Shown one piece after another: positions 26,446-36,327 of a DNA stretch of 64,000 nucleotides. How positions within the stretch are numbered: position 1 is the first letter of the stretch; each line of letters begins with the position of its first letter. Under the pieces are notes generated by a model. The model ran no database searches. It saw only the letters and a list, made by a program, of their open reading frames with translations, and was not told where the DNA came from. A program made the position numbers and the translations under genes. The stretch is from an uncultured Clostridia bacterium (lineage in GTDB: Bacteria > Bacillota > Clostridia > UBA1381 > UMGS1253), in NCBI GenBank assembly GCA_934456295.1, contig CAKSHB010000005.1:1-64000 (forward strand), given 5' to 3'.

Positions 26446-27795
26446 TCATTTTCGTTTCATCTTGCAGATAAAAAATCCGTCAATTCCGTCAACATTCGGA
26501 TAAAACTGTACATATCCGCTCTTTGCCCCGTCCTTTTTATACTTCTCGGGCAAAATCTCATCAAACGGGCACATACAAAACTCCCCGTTTCTTTCCAGAA
26601 AACGCTTCACCACATCAATATTTTCCGTATGCGAAACCGTGCATGTGCTGTATACAAGCGTTCCGCCATGTTTCACATACCTTGCCCCTGCCAACAGGAT
26701 TTCATATTGCAGCTGCGAAAGCTGTTTTTGCAGGTTTATGTCAAAACCCCATTTTATGTCCGGCTTTTTCCGTATAATTCCGAGTCCGCTGCACGGTACA
26801 TCTGCCAAAACCGCGTCCGCCGCAGAGTCAAACTCCTTCATATATACTGACGAATCAGCCGTGTGCGCTTCGATTATATCTATACCGAGCCGCTTTGCAT
26901 TGTTTTTTATAAGTTCGATTTTATGTTCATGTACGTCAAACGAATAAATTTTGCCCTCATTTTTCATAAGCTCGGCAATATGCGTGCTTTTTCCGCCCGG
27001 TGCGGCACATAAATCAATAACCGTGTCCCCGCTCTTCGGTCCGAGCGCCATGCAGGCAAAATATGAGCCCATTCCCTGCGGCGTAAAAAGTCCGCTGCGG
27101 TATGATTTAAGCGCGCCTATGTCGCTGCCGCCGACAGTTAACATGTTTTCTGCGTCTGTGCGCTGTGATTTTACGTTTTCTGCCGTAAGTGTTTCTGTCA
27201 GTGCAAAGCTGTCTGTTTTCAGTCTGTTTACACGGACTGTTACCGACGGACTTTCATTTCCCGCCGCCATAAGCTCTTCGGCAAATCCGTATCCGAACTC
27301 ATCAATCCACATTTCGGCAAGCTCGTCGGGATATGAATACTCTACACAAAGACGCTCTTTTTTATCTTTCGGCAAAACAAGCGTATCTTTGCCCGATGCT
27401 ACCGCACGCAGAACCGCATTTACAAACGCCTTTGAGCGATATGCCTTTTTTGCGGCAAGCTTCACGCTCTCATCAACCGCGGCGCTGTCCGGCACACGGT
27501 CAAGCTTCATTATCTGATATATACCCATACGCAAAATCAGAAGCACGTTTAATGAAAGCTTTTTCAGCCTGACGCTCGAATAGCGCGATATAATATAATC
27601 GAGATACCGCCTGTATTTCACACAGCCGTACACAATCGTCGTGACAAGCCTTCTGTCAGCCTCCGCCAGACCGCTCCCGCGCAGTCCCTCTTTCAGCGCT
27701 ATGTTTGAAAAAGCTTTATCATTTTCGGTTTTATACAATATATCAAATGCACACATGCGCGCATTTTTCTGCTTTTTAACGCTGCTGCCGTTCAC
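26446..27795 (-). CDS. rsmB: 16S rRNA m5C967 methyltransferase
   Basis: A 449-aa enzyme with an N-terminal NusB-like RNA-binding domain (about 10-140) and a C-terminal SAM-dependent RNA m5C methyltransferase domain. SAM motif CAAPGGKSTHIAE, motif IV DVPCSGLGIIRKKPDI and catalytic Cys in STCTVSHTEN. The canonical neighbours are fmt and rlmN. Confidence 0.95.
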   Translation of the reverse strand: MNGSSVKKQKNARMCAFDILYKTENDKAFSNIALKEGLRGSGLAEADRRLVTTIVYGCVKYRRYLDYIISRYSSVRLKKLSLNVLLILRMGIYQIMKLDRVPDSAAVDESVKLAAKKAYRSKAFVNAVLRAVASGKDTLVLPKDKKERLCVEYSYPDELAEMWIDEFGYGFAEELMAAGNESPSVTVRVNRLKTDSFALTETLTAENVKSQRTDAENMLTVGGSDIGALKSYRSGLFTPQGMGSYFACMALGPKSGDTVIDLCAAPGGKSTHIAELMKNEGKIYSFDVHEHKIELIKNNAKRLGIDIIEAHTADSSVYMKEFDSAADAVLADVPCSGLGIIRKKPDIKWGFDINLQKQLSQLQYEILLAGARYVKHGGTLVYSTCTVSHTENIDVVKRFLERNGEFCMCPFDEILPEKYKKDGAKSGYVQFYPNVDGIDGFFICKMKRK

Positions 27796-27846
27796 TTACG
27801 AACTCCTTTCGGCTTTTGTCCTTCAAATATACTTTATACACATGCT

Positions 27847-28545
27847 TTAGTCGCGGCGTCTGCCGAACAGCGCCAGTATACGAAGAAAACTTCCGAGTGC
27901 GGCAAGTGTTGAAGCAATATATGTCATTGCCGCAGCGCTCAGTACCTTTTTTGCACCCTCATTCTCCTGCGCAGTCAAAATGCCGTATTCGTCAAGCGTT
28001 TTTATCGCACGTCTGCTTGCGTTAAACTCCACAGGCAATGTCACAAGCGAGAAAAGCACAACCGCGCTGTAGAGTATAATTGCCAAATCTATAAGTCCGC
28101 CAAACTCCAGAATTGCGCCCAGTATAACCATCGGAACGGCTATATATGACGAAAAATTCGCCACAGGCACAAGCGCATTTCTTATCTTAATCGGGAAATA
28201 TCCCGCTGCATGCTGCGCCGCATGTCCGGCCTCATGTGCGGCAACGCCTATTGCGGCAACAGAGGTCGAATTGTATACGCTTTCCGACAGCCGTATTGTG
28301 TTCGTGCGCGGATCATAATGGTCCGTAAGCTCTCCGCCGACGCGCTCAACCGAAACATCGCTCTGACCGTTTTTATCAAGTATCATGCGCGTTACCTGCG
28401 ACGCCGTGAGAGAGCGTGAGTTTGTATATTCGGAATATTTGCCAAATGTTGTTTTTACCCTTATGCTTGCCCATATCGATATCATAAGCGGTATCAGTAC
28501 ATATATAAAATATGTGCTGTCATAGTATGGATAATATATCGGCAT
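27847..28545 (-). CDS. YugP-type zinc metallopeptidase
   Basis: A 232-aa membrane protein of the YugP/DUF2248 family. An N-terminal helix (about 12-30) is followed by the zinc-protease motif HEAGH at 104-108 and two to three later hydrophobic segments. It is inserted between fmt and rsmB, a placement common in Clostridia but not in Bacillus. The physiological substrate is unknown. Start ATG 28545 follows AAAGGAAT. Confidence 0.88.
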   Translation of the reverse strand: MPIYYPYYDSTYFIYVLIPLMISIWASIRVKTTFGKYSEYTNSRSLTASQVTRMILDKNGQSDVSVERVGGELTDHYDPRTNTIRLSESVYNSTSVAAIGVAAHEAGHAAQHAAGYFPIKIRNALVPVANFSSYIAVPMVILGAILEFGGLIDLAIILYSAVVLFSLVTLPVEFNASRRAIKTLDEYGILTAQENEGAKKVLSAAAMTYIASTLAALGSFLRILALFGRRRD

Positions 28546-28615
28546 AAAACCATTCCTTTCTGTTTTCAGACATCACTGCCGCCATGCATGGCTTTTTCTT
28601 ATCATTTTTCAAGCA

Positions 28616-29557
28616 TTATTTTTCGCCAAGCACAACGCCCGTTTCTATCTCATGCCCCATTATATAATCGCTCACCTTCATCATCTTTTTCCCCTCAAAC
28701 TGTACCGTCCGTATCAAAACAGCGCCGTTTCCGCAGGAAACCGTTATTCCGTCACGCGACACATCAATAATTGTTCCAAACTGCGCTTTTGAAATATTTT
28801 CGGCTATGTTCGCAGTCCCTGCCTTCATCATTTTACCCTTATAGTATGTGTAGGCATACGGATACGAATTCATTCCGCGCACAAGATTTACTATACTTTC
28901 AGCGTCGGCGCTCCAGTCGATAAGCGCCGTAATTTTATCAATCATCGGCGCATAACAGCTTTTGCTGTCATCTTGCTTTTCGGCACATATTTTCCCTTCC
29001 TCTGCCATGTGCAGTGTTTCGACAATCGCCTCTGCACCAAGCTCCATCAGCTTGTCATGAAGTGTTGACGCCGTTTCATCCTCTGCAATATCCACACTTT
29101 TTTTGAGTATCATATCGCCCGTGTCAAGCCCTTTTTCCATATACATCGTCGTAACGCCGGTCTGTTTTTCGCCGTTTATTATGCTCCATTGTATCGGTGC
29201 GGCTCCCCTGTATTTCGGCAAAAGCGACGCATGCACGTTAATACAGCCGTATTTCGGATATCCGAGCACATATTCGGGCAATATTTTGCCGTATGCCACA
29301 ACTACTATCACATCGGGTTTAACTGTGTCAAGCACCTCCCGAAGCTCGCCGTTTTTTATGCTCTGCGGCTGATATGTGACTATGCCGTGTTCTTCGGCAT
29401 ACTCATGAACCGCCGTCATGCACAGCTTATGTCCTCTGCCTTTCGGTCTGTCCGGCTGACTGACTGCCGCCGCAACATCAAGCCCTGCCTCGCATAAGGC
29501 GCGCATGCACCCCACCGCAAACTCGGGCGTACCCATAAACAATACTCTCATAGCCAA
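28616..29557 (-). CDS. fmt: Methionyl-tRNA formyltransferase
   Basis: A 313-aa enzyme that formylates initiator Met-tRNA. Signatures: MGTPEFAV near the start, the loop SLLPKYRGAAPIQW, and GLDTGDM. An N-terminal formyl-THF domain and a C-terminal OB-like tRNA-binding domain. It follows def in the same transcript. Confidence 0.96.
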   Translation of the reverse strand: MAMRVLFMGTPEFAVGCMRALCEAGLDVAAAVSQPDRPKGRGHKLCMTAVHEYAEEHGIVTYQPQSIKNGELREVLDTVKPDVIVVVAYGKILPEYVLGYPKYGCINVHASLLPKYRGAAPIQWSIINGEKQTGVTTMYMEKGLDTGDMILKKSVDIAEDETASTLHDKLMELGAEAIVETLHMAEEGKICAEKQDDSKSCYAPMIDKITALIDWSADAESIVNLVRGMNSYPYAYTYYKGKMMKAGTANIAENISKAQFGTIIDVSRDGITVSCGNGAVLIRTVQFEGKKMMKVSDYIMGHEIETGVVLGEK

Positions 29558-29615
29558 CCTCCGTATAAACTCAATCCTGTAATTTTAATATGCCGCATAA
29601 GCCGTTATATTTCGT

Positions 29616-30080
29616 TTAATCCTCGTCCTCAATATATTCCGTCACTTTATCGATAAACAAACCGCCGTCCAGATGGTCAATTTCGTGACACATCGCCTGT
29701 GCCAGAAGCTCTTCGCCTGTATACTCATGCACTTCGCCGCGCCTGTCCTGTGCCCTCACAACAACTTTTTCCGGACGCATTACATAGCCGCGTACGCCCG
29801 GAACGCTGAGGCACCCTTCCGCAACCTCATGTCCGCCGCTCTGTGAGATTATTTCGGGGTTTATAAGCTCAAGTTTTTCGCCCTCGTTTCGCGTATCGAT
29901 TACAACGGCGCGCTTTAAAATCCCCACCTGCACAGCCGCAAGCCCTACGCCGTTTGCGGCATACATTGTGTCATACATATCGTCCAAAAGCGCCGCAAGC
30001 TTTTCGTCGAACGCTGTAACCGTACGGCTCTTTTTTCTTAAAATTTCGTCCCCTTCTTCTCTTATAAATCTTATTGCCAT
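29616..30080 (-). CDS. def: Peptide deformylase
   Basis: A 154-aa metalloenzyme removing the N-formyl group from nascent proteins. The three motifs are [18 protein letters not shown] and HEIDHLDG, with Cys and two His as metal ligands. Paired with fmt. Confidence 0.97.
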   Translation of the reverse strand: MAIRFIREEGDEILRKKSRTVTAFDEKLAALLDDMYDTMYAANGVGLAAVQVGILKRAVVIDTRNEGEKLELINPEIISQSGGHEVAEGCLSVPGVRGYVMRPEKVVVRAQDRRGEVHEYTGEELLAQAMCHEIDHLDGGLFIDKVTEYIEDED

Positions 30081-30190
30081 ATGTGTTTCCTCCCCAAAAG
30101 GCTGTTTATAACCAAAACAAAATTTAAAAACAAATATTTTCAGAAAAATCTGTTTTTAAAAAAGCCTCATTTTCAAATACAAAAGCCGGC

Positions 30191-32695
30191 TTATGCCGTA
30201 CTGTTCGGATTTTTGTCAACCGAAATACTCACAAACCTGCTGTTTTCATCTTTTTGCATATTATCCTGCATATTTCTTAATATGTCATTAAGCCCGTCGG
30301 CACATTCGCATTTTATAATTATTCTGTATCTGTATTTGTCTTTTATTTTCGATACAGACGATGCGGCAGGTCCGAGCAAAAGCGTTTTCTGTGCACACTT
30401 ATCAAGTATTTTTCTTATTTGTGACGCGTATTTTTCTGCATACAGCCCCGTCACACGCTCATCTTTTCCGCTGAACAAAACTGTGACAATTTCGCAGAAC
30501 GGCGGATAATTCATGGCGCGTCTGAGCTGTATTTCCTCCTCATAAAATCCTTTATAATCGTGATTTTTTGCATGCACAACCGCACTGTGCTCCGGCGTAT
30601 ATGTCTGCACAATCGCGCGTCCCTCCATATCGCCGCGTCCGGCGCGTCCGCATACCTGCATTATAAGGTCAAACGTTCTCTCGCCGCTTCGGTAATCATC
30701 TGTATACAAAGATGAATCCGCCGCAATAACCCCCACAAGCGTCACGTTATGAAAATCAAGTCCTTTTGACACCATTTGCGTGCCTATAAGCACGTCTGTT
30801 TTTTCTTTTTCAAACTTTTCCAGGAGCTTTTTGTGAGCGCTTTTTGTGTTTGTCGTATCAAAATCCATACGAACCGTACTCACGCCCTCAAACTTCTTTT
30901 TAAGCTCCTCCTCAAGCTTCTGTGTGCCCGCACCGAAATATTTTATATATTTGCTGCCGCACTCGGGACATACGCTGTAATTCTCATGCGTATATCCGCA
31001 GTAGTGGCACATCAGACGGTTTGTGTATCTGTGATATGTCATCGATATGTTGCAATGCGGACATTTTGCAACATAGCCGCAGCTTCGGCACGAAACAAAC
31101 GTCGAAAATCCGCGTCTGTTCAAAAACAGTATGCTCTGCTGCCCATGCTCTATGTTATAAAGCAGCTCATGCGACAGCATATCGCCGAACATCGTGCGGT
31201 TACCTTTTTCAAGTTCTTCGCGCATATCCGTCACATACACCGTCGGCAGCTTCTGCGAATTATAGCGCGTATTCATCTCAATCAGCCCGTATTCGCCCGT
31301 TTTTGCCTTATAATAGCTCTCTATGCTCGGTGTTGCCGACGCAAGCACACACACTGCCCCATGCTGTCCTGAACGAAACATCGCCGCATCGCGTGCATGA
31401 TATTTTGGCGACATTTCCGATTTGTATGTGTATTCATGTTCCTCGTCAAGTATTATCACACCTATGTTGTCAAGCGGCGCAAAAACCGCGCTACGTGCCC
31501 CGACAACAACCCTCGCACCGCCATGCTTTATCCTGCGCCATTCGTCATATCTCTCGCCGAGCGAAAGTCCGCTGTGAAGTATTGCAACACTTTCGCCGAA
31601 GCGTGACACAAAACGCTTTGTCATAAGCGGTGTCAGCGATATTTCCGGCACAAGCACGATTGCCGTTTTGCCCTGTGAGAGCGCATGCTCTATGACGTGC
31701 ATATATACCTCGGTTTTTCCCGAGCCTGTAACGCCGTGTATCAGAAAGGTTTCGCTTTTGCCGCTGTCCATCGACGCACACAGCGTTTTCTTTGCACTTT
31801 CCTGTTCGGCGGTAAGCTCTTTGAACCCTTCGCGTTTTTGGTTATTTTCCGATTTTTCCTCCGCGGCAGGGTCGCGCATAACCTCTTCGTCATACAGCCG
31901 CACAACGCCTTTTTTTTCAAGCGATACAAGCGCCGCATGCCCGGCAGATGCCGTTTGCAGCAAATCCGATACCGCAGCATGTTCCTTTGTACACAGCAAG
32001 TCGATTATTTCCGCCTGTTTCGGCGCTCTTGAAGACAGTTTCTCCGCCATGCGCTGCGCTTCGCCCTTATCGATACAAAGCTTTGCAAACCGAACCGTTC
32101 TCGTCTTTATGTCAACCTTGCTGCGCTGAAAAGTTTTTACTACACCTGCTTTTTCAAGCGCGGTTATATGCGCACGTATCGGCATACCGCACATCAGCTC
32201 CAGCTTTTTTGCCTCTGCCTCTCCGCGCTCATTTTCAAGTATTTCAACTATTCTTCGCCGTATATCGGCTTCCTCTTGTTTTTTCGTACCGGCGCTGTTT
32301 TGCAGAGAAATCATACCGAAAAAATCTTCCGCCCCGTTTTCTGTCAGACAGACCCATTTTTCAAAATCGGTCCGAGTGCCTGTCGGCATGAGCAGGCGCA
32401 CTGCCTCAATATAACTGCAAAGCGTCTTTTCGCGCAGCCACGCTATAAGCTGTGCTCCCTTTTCATCAAACGCATCTTCACCGTCGGCCGTGCCGGCTAT
32501 GTCTTTCAGCCTTTTTGCGTCCGTATGGCTCTTCAGCTCAAACACATATCCTTCGCACAGCATACTGCGGACACCGAACGGCACAATCACGCGCCGCCCT
32601 ATATGCATTTCACCGCACAGCCGCTTGGGTACGCTGTAGTCGAAAATTCTGTCAACCTGCTTTGCGGTTTTTGAAACGATAACACCGACAAACAT
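30191..32695 (-). CDS. priA: Primosomal protein N', replication restart helicase
   Basis: An 834-aa 3'-5' helicase that restarts stalled forks. N-terminal 3'BD domain and winged helix, Walker A GVTGSGKTEVY, DEEH box in LDEEHEYTY, a zinc-binding insertion with four CxxC-type pairs (CRSCGY, CPHC, CHYCGY, CPECG), then helicase C domain motifs such as GRAGRG. About 100 aa longer than E. coli PriA, owing to extra length in the N-terminal winged region. Confidence 0.95.
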   Translation of the reverse strand: MFVGVIVSKTAKQVDRIFDYSVPKRLCGEMHIGRRVIVPFGVRSMLCEGYVFELKSHTDAKRLKDIAGTADGEDAFDEKGAQLIAWLREKTLCSYIEAVRLLMPTGTRTDFEKWVCLTENGAEDFFGMISLQNSAGTKKQEEADIRRRIVEILENERGEAEAKKLELMCGMPIRAHITALEKAGVVKTFQRSKVDIKTRTVRFAKLCIDKGEAQRMAEKLSSRAPKQAEIIDLLCTKEHAAVSDLLQTASAGHAALVSLEKKGVVRLYDEEVMRDPAAEEKSENNQKREGFKELTAEQESAKKTLCASMDSGKSETFLIHGVTGSGKTEVYMHVIEHALSQGKTAIVLVPEISLTPLMTKRFVSRFGESVAILHSGLSLGERYDEWRRIKHGGARVVVGARSAVFAPLDNIGVIILDEEHEYTYKSEMSPKYHARDAAMFRSGQHGAVCVLASATPSIESYYKAKTGEYGLIEMNTRYNSQKLPTVYVTDMREELEKGNRTMFGDMLSHELLYNIEHGQQSILFLNRRGFSTFVSCRSCGYVAKCPHCNISMTYHRYTNRLMCHYCGYTHENYSVCPECGSKYIKYFGAGTQKLEEELKKKFEGVSTVRMDFDTTNTKSAHKKLLEKFEKEKTDVLIGTQMVSKGLDFHNVTLVGVIAADSSLYTDDYRSGERTFDLIMQVCGRAGRGDMEGRAIVQTYTPEHSAVVHAKNHDYKGFYEEEIQLRRAMNYPPFCEIVTVLFSGKDERVTGLYAEKYASQIRKILDKCAQKTLLLGPAASSVSKIKDKYRYRIIIKCECADGLNDILRNMQDNMQKDENSRFVSISVDKNPNSTA

Positions 32696-32736
32696 ACTTT
32701 CCTCCGAAATTTTTACACAAACACTCTATGCGGAGT

Positions 32737-33033
32737 TTATTCTTCCCCGCCGGATTTTTCCTCTTCAGCGCCTTTATCTGCCTCATCGGACGCCTCAATA
32801 TCATCGCTAATATCTGCCGAATTCATGTAGTCAAAATAGTAATTCTTAGGACGTGCCGTTACTTTGCCTTCATTTATTTCATCAATTGCCTTCAGTATCG
32901 CCTCGTCAAATCTGCCCGAATATTCACCGTCACTCTCAGCACCGAGCTGGCGCGCACGGCGTGCCGTCAGAATGGCAAGCGAATATCTGGTTTTTGTTTT
33001 TTCAACAAGTTTTGCAATAGGGGGATAAATCAT
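32737..33033 (-). CDS. rpoZ: RNA polymerase omega subunit
   Basis: A 98-aa protein beginning [20 protein letters not shown], with the conserved ILTARRARQL helix; it helps assemble beta'. The tail after residue 75 is acidic and low-complexity. It overlaps gmk by 4 bp (ATGA) and is followed directly by priA; coaBC, usually here, is absent. Confidence 0.93.
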   Translation of the reverse strand: MIYPPIAKLVEKTKTRYSLAILTARRARQLGAESDGEYSGRFDEAILKAIDEINEGKVTARPKNYYFDYMNSADISDDIEASDEADKGAEEEKSGGEE

Positions 33034-33698
33034 GAGTTACACACCTCTTCTATAAATTTTGTATTTCTTTCCACGCGGCAATGCTCCGCGTCGATTATTG
33101 CCTCAAGTCTGCCCGCCGCTTTGTCTATATCGTCGTTCAGCAGAATATAGTTGTATTTTTCGATATTTGTAAATTCCCATGCGGCACGGCTGAGCCTCTC
33201 GGCAACAACCTCTGCCGGCTCGGTTCCTCGTTCCGTAAGCCTCTTTTTAAGCTCCTTCATCGACGGCGGCATAACAAAAACATATACGCCCTCGGGATAT
33301 TTGCTGCGAACCTGCATTGCTCCCTGTACCTCAATTTCAAGGATTACGTTTTTGCCCTCATTCAGCATATCCTCAACCGCCTGTTTCGGCGTTCCGTAGT
33401 AATTTCCGCAGAAAACCGCGTGCTCAATAACGCCGCCTTCATCAATTTTCTTCCGAAATTCCTGCTCGCTTATGAAGTAATAGTGCACACCGTCAACCTC
33501 ACCCTCGCGCGGAGAGCGCGTTGTTGCCGATACGGACAAAAACATGTCGCTGCGTCTTTCGAGCAGACGCTTGCATATCGTTCCCTTGCCCGCTCCCGAC
33601 GGCCCCGACACAACAAGCAATATGCCTTTTCCGCCGTTCAGCGCGGCGCCGCTTTTTTTACATGCACAGCAATTTTTATCGTTTACAGCCTCATTCAT
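33030..33698 (-). CDS. gmk: Guanylate kinase
   Basis: A 222-aa GMP kinase with P-loop [10 protein letters not shown] and GMP-site residues in [17 protein letters not shown]. An extra 25-residue N-terminal segment with CCACKKSG precedes the P-loop. ATG 33698 is preferred because GGAGGA is just upstream; it overlaps the end of remA by 8 bp. The frame is open 33 nt further back. Confidence 0.93.
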   Translation of the reverse strand: MNEAVNDKNCCACKKSGAALNGGKGILLVVSGPSGAGKGTICKRLLERRSDMFLSVSATTRSPREGEVDGVHYYFISEQEFRKKIDEGGVIEHAVFCGNYYGTPKQAVEDMLNEGKNVILEIEVQGAMQVRSKYPEGVYVFVMPPSMKELKKRLTERGTEPAEVVAERLSRAAWEFTNIEKYNYILLNDDIDKAAGRLEAIIDAEHCRVERNTKFIEEVCNS

Positions 33699-33963
33699 CG
33701 CCGTCGTCCTCCTCCGCTGCCGATGCCGCATTTCCGCTGAGCCTGTTTGCGACAGTTTCAGGCTGAAGCGCCGACAATATAATATGTTCGCTGTCCGTCA
33801 CCACAACGGCGCGCGTACGGCGGCCGAATGTTGCATCGATAAGCACGCCTTTGTCACGCGCCTCCTGCACAATACGCTTTATCGGCGCCGACTCGGGGCT
33901 TACAATCGCTATAACGCGGTTTGCCGCCACTATGTTTCCAAAACCTATGTTTATAAGCTTCAT
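33691..33963 (-). CDS. remA: RemA/DUF370 family regulator
   Basis: A 90-aa protein of the RemA family ([28 protein letters not shown]), a ring-forming DNA-binding activator of matrix genes in Bacillus. The conserved part ends near residue 75; the tail is acidic (EEDDGDE). ATG 33963 has AAAGGA 9 nt upstream, better than GTG 33972. Confidence 0.92.
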   Translation of the reverse strand: MKLINIGFGNIVAANRVIAIVSPESAPIKRIVQEARDKGVLIDATFGRRTRAVVVTDSEHIILSALQPETVANRLSGNAASAAEEDDGDE

Positions 33964-34034
33964 TTTTCTCACATCCTTTGTTAAGCTGTATTCGGATAAA
34001 CTGCAAATGAAATCAGTAAACAGCGCTTTTTGCG

Positions 34035-34913
34035 CTATTCTATGTTCTGTACCTGTTCGCGCATTTTTTCAAGCTCCGCTTTAAGCTCCACAACAATTTT
34101 TGCCGTTTCGATATCGTTTGCCTTCGAGCCTATTGTGTTTATTTCGCGGTTCATCTCCTGTATGAGGAAATCAAGCTTTCGTCCGGCAGGCTCACCCGAC
34201 GACAAAATACCCTCAAGCTCTGTGAAATGGCTTCTCAGACGCACCGTTTCTTCATCAACCGCCACTCTGTCGGCATATATCGCCGCCTCGGTAAGTATTC
34301 TCGATTCGTCTATATCTCTCGCCTCAAGAATTTCAAGCAGCTTGTTTGTGAGCCTCTGTCTGTATTCCTCCACACGCTGCGGCGACCGTTCCTCAACTTT
34401 CTCCACGAGTGTAAGCATATATGCGGCGCGTGCTCTCACATCTGCCGCCATGCGCTCGCCCTCGCGTTCGCGCATCTGTATAAACTGTTCCGCCGCCGGC
34501 TTTAATGCCATAAGAACTATCTGCCATATTTCGTCCGCATTTTCCTCTTTTCTCTCCGACTGGAAAATGTCGTTAAATCTTGCAACCGACGAAACGCTTA
34601 TATCGTCTTTGAGCGAAAAATCATCGCGCAGCCTGCCCAGTGCCTCAATGTAGCTCTGCGCAAGCGCACCGTTCAGTATAATCTGCCTGTCGCTGTCGCC
34701 GTAGCTTTCCACCGATATGTATACATCAACTTTGCCGCGGCTTATATACTGTGATACATATTTTCGTACCATATCCTCCAGAAATCCGTAGTAACGCGGT
34801 ACTTTTATGCTATAATCCGCGTATCTGTGATTTACCGAGCGTATCTCCGCAACAACCCTTTTTGTGCCGAATATTCCCTCGGTATGACCGTATCCCGTCA
34901 TGCTTTTAACCAA
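34035..34913 (-). CDS. yicC: YicC/YloC family endoribonuclease
   Basis: A 292-aa YicC-like endoribonuclease. The N-terminal signature [10 protein letters not shown], the middle [16 protein letters not shown], and the C-terminal DUF1732 segment ([20 protein letters not shown]) are present. TTG 34913 is the start: GAGGTG lies 6 nt upstream and the length then matches the family. The open frame 126 nt further up is leader. First gene of the housekeeping operon. Confidence 0.92.
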   Translation of the reverse strand: MVKSMTGYGHTEGIFGTKRVVAEIRSVNHRYADYSIKVPRYYGFLEDMVRKYVSQYISRGKVDVYISVESYGDSDRQIILNGALAQSYIEALGRLRDDFSLKDDISVSSVARFNDIFQSERKEENADEIWQIVLMALKPAAEQFIQMREREGERMAADVRARAAYMLTLVEKVEERSPQRVEEYRQRLTNKLLEILEARDIDESRILTEAAIYADRVAVDEETVRLRSHFTELEGILSSGEPAGRKLDFLIQEMNREINTIGSKANDIETAKIVVELKAELEKMREQVQNIE

Positions 34914-35050
34914 TTTATTCACCTCAAACCGCCGTATCTGCGGCAGCAATGTCTGAACCCATGCCGCCAACGGCTTTTTTAACAACATATTTTTTATAAT
35001 GTTTTCGTCAATCACAAATGCGCTTGCATTTGGTAACATATACGGTAAAT

Positions 35051-35079
35051 ATTATAACACAACCGCTTAAAAATTGCAA
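35051..35079 (-). promoter_or_regulatory. Promoter of the yicC-thiN block
   Basis: On the minus strand TTGCAA, 17 bp, TATAAT, about 135 bp before the TTG start. Confidence 0.7.
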
Positions 35080-35117
35080 CCGATTTGAACTTTTTTAGCT
35101 ATGTATTGTCTTTTATA

Positions 35118-35146
35118 TTGATTTTTTGCAAAAATTGCAGTATAAT
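35118..35146 (+). promoter_or_regulatory. Promoter of the AraC gene at 35220
   Basis: TTGATT (35118-35123), 17 bp, TATAAT (35141-35146). Confidence 0.75.
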
Positions 35147-35219
35147 TCAATTAGCAGGTATTTTTCGGGCATATATTTTTAATTTGTTGTAATAAATTTC
35201 ATGTCAGGTGGTGTTTGCC

Positions 35220-36053
35220 GTGTCAAATTTTACAAAGGTTTCCCTCGAAGGAGATACAATTACTTTTTACAACACCGATTCAGACATAAACTCGCTTTTT
35301 GAAATAAAATATGTCGGATATACAAATCCCGACTCCGCACAGTCTATTTCTCGTGAAGGCTCATCGCCCTCAACCTCTGTCGAATATGTGCTGAGCGGCA
35401 AAGGATATCTGACCGCAAACGACAAAAAATATTCCTTTGCGGCAGGCGACTGTATACTTATGAAGCACCATTCCCACTATAAACTTGACCCCGATGAAAC
35501 AGACCCGCCCGAAAAAATATGGATATGCGTGCTCGGAACTCTTCCGGACATTCTTATGGACGCATACGGGCTGAACGGAGATACCCTTATTTCTCATGCG
35601 GACATAAAAGACGAACTTATGCAAATACATTCCATCGCAAAACAAAATATGGACACTGCCGCTGCGGCGCCGATTTTTCATTCCGCTGTAATAAAAATGT
35701 CTGCCGCTCTCGGGAATATGCCGAAAACAGCCGGAAAAAGCGAAATTTCGGAAAAAGTATACGAAATTATAAACAAAAACGTTTTCGGCGATTTATGCTT
35801 AGATGACATTGCGGCAAAATTTTTTATGAGCAAAGTGCAGCTTATACGTGTATTCAAGCATGATTTCGGCGTTACTCCGTACAGATATTTTCTTGTGAGG
35901 AAAATTGATGTGGCAAAAGAGCTTCTGCGCGATACAAATATGTCTGTAAAATCTATCGGCGAAAAACTCAGTTTCAGCGATGAACACTATTTTTCAAAAA
36001 TATTCAAACGCATTGCCGGAACACCCCCCGGAAAATACAGAAAAAAGCTCTGA
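35220..36053 (+). CDS. AraC family transcriptional regulator
   Basis: A 277-aa regulator with a cupin sensor (about 15-165, including YVLSGKGYLTANDKKYSF) and a C-terminal double helix-turn-helix (about 180-277, KSIGEKLSFSDEHYFSKIFK). GTG 35220 is 8 nt after AGGTGG; an earlier GTG (35208) overlaps that site. Its target is not obvious: the neighbours are nrdD and, divergently, the housekeeping block. Possibly a distant sugar locus. Confidence 0.88.
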   Translation: MSNFTKVSLEGDTITFYNTDSDINSLFEIKYVGYTNPDSAQSISREGSSPSTSVEYVLSGKGYLTANDKKYSFAAGDCILMKHHSHYKLDPDETDPPEKIWICVLGTLPDILMDAYGLNGDTLISHADIKDELMQIHSIAKQNMDTAAAAPIFHSAVIKMSAALGNMPKTAGKSEISEKVYEIINKNVFGDLCLDDIAAKFFMSKVQLIRVFKHDFGVTPYRYFLVRKIDVAKELLRDTNMSVKSIGEKLSFSDEHYFSKIFKRIAGTPPGKYRKKL

Positions 36054-36077
36054 CACAGCCGGCAGCATGTGCACGGT

Positions 36078-36093
36078 GCACAATATATTGTGT
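36078..36093 (+). promoter_or_regulatory. Candidate NrdR box
   Basis: GCACAATATATTGTGT matches 15 of 16 positions of the consensus ACACWATATATWGTGT bound by the ribonucleotide reductase repressor NrdR. It lies 235 bp before nrdD. A convincing second box at the usual spacing was not found. Confidence 0.65.
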
Positions 36094-36202
36094 CTGTAAT
36101 CTAAATTTAACAAAATTATATACGATATATGATTTCATAAGAAAAACGGCGAAAACATGAGCTTTATAATGAATATATATATTTTTTGCCTGTTTTTCAG
36201 CC

Positions 36203-36230
36203 TTGATACGTTTTTTTTGTGTGGTACAAT
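36203..36230 (+). promoter_or_regulatory. Promoter of nrdD
   Basis: TTGATA (36203-36208), 16 bp, TACAAT (36225-36230). The -10 box lies inside the left arm of a large dyad. Confidence 0.6.
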
Positions 36231-36255
36231 AGATATTACTAAATATTGTACCACA
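36220..36255. promoter_or_regulatory. Large dyad operator at the nrdD promoter
   Basis: TGTGGTACAATA (36220-36231) and TATTGTACCACA (36244-36255) are perfect 12-bp inverted repeats separated by 12 bp. They span the -10 box and the start point. As the left arm is not transcribed, this is a protein-binding site rather than an RNA hairpin. The binding protein is unknown. Confidence 0.65.
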
Positions 36256-36327
36256 TTTTATTTTTTACATTTTTTCATACAATATAGAGCGGAATATAAA
36301 CAAATTATACCGGGAGGGGATTTAAAA

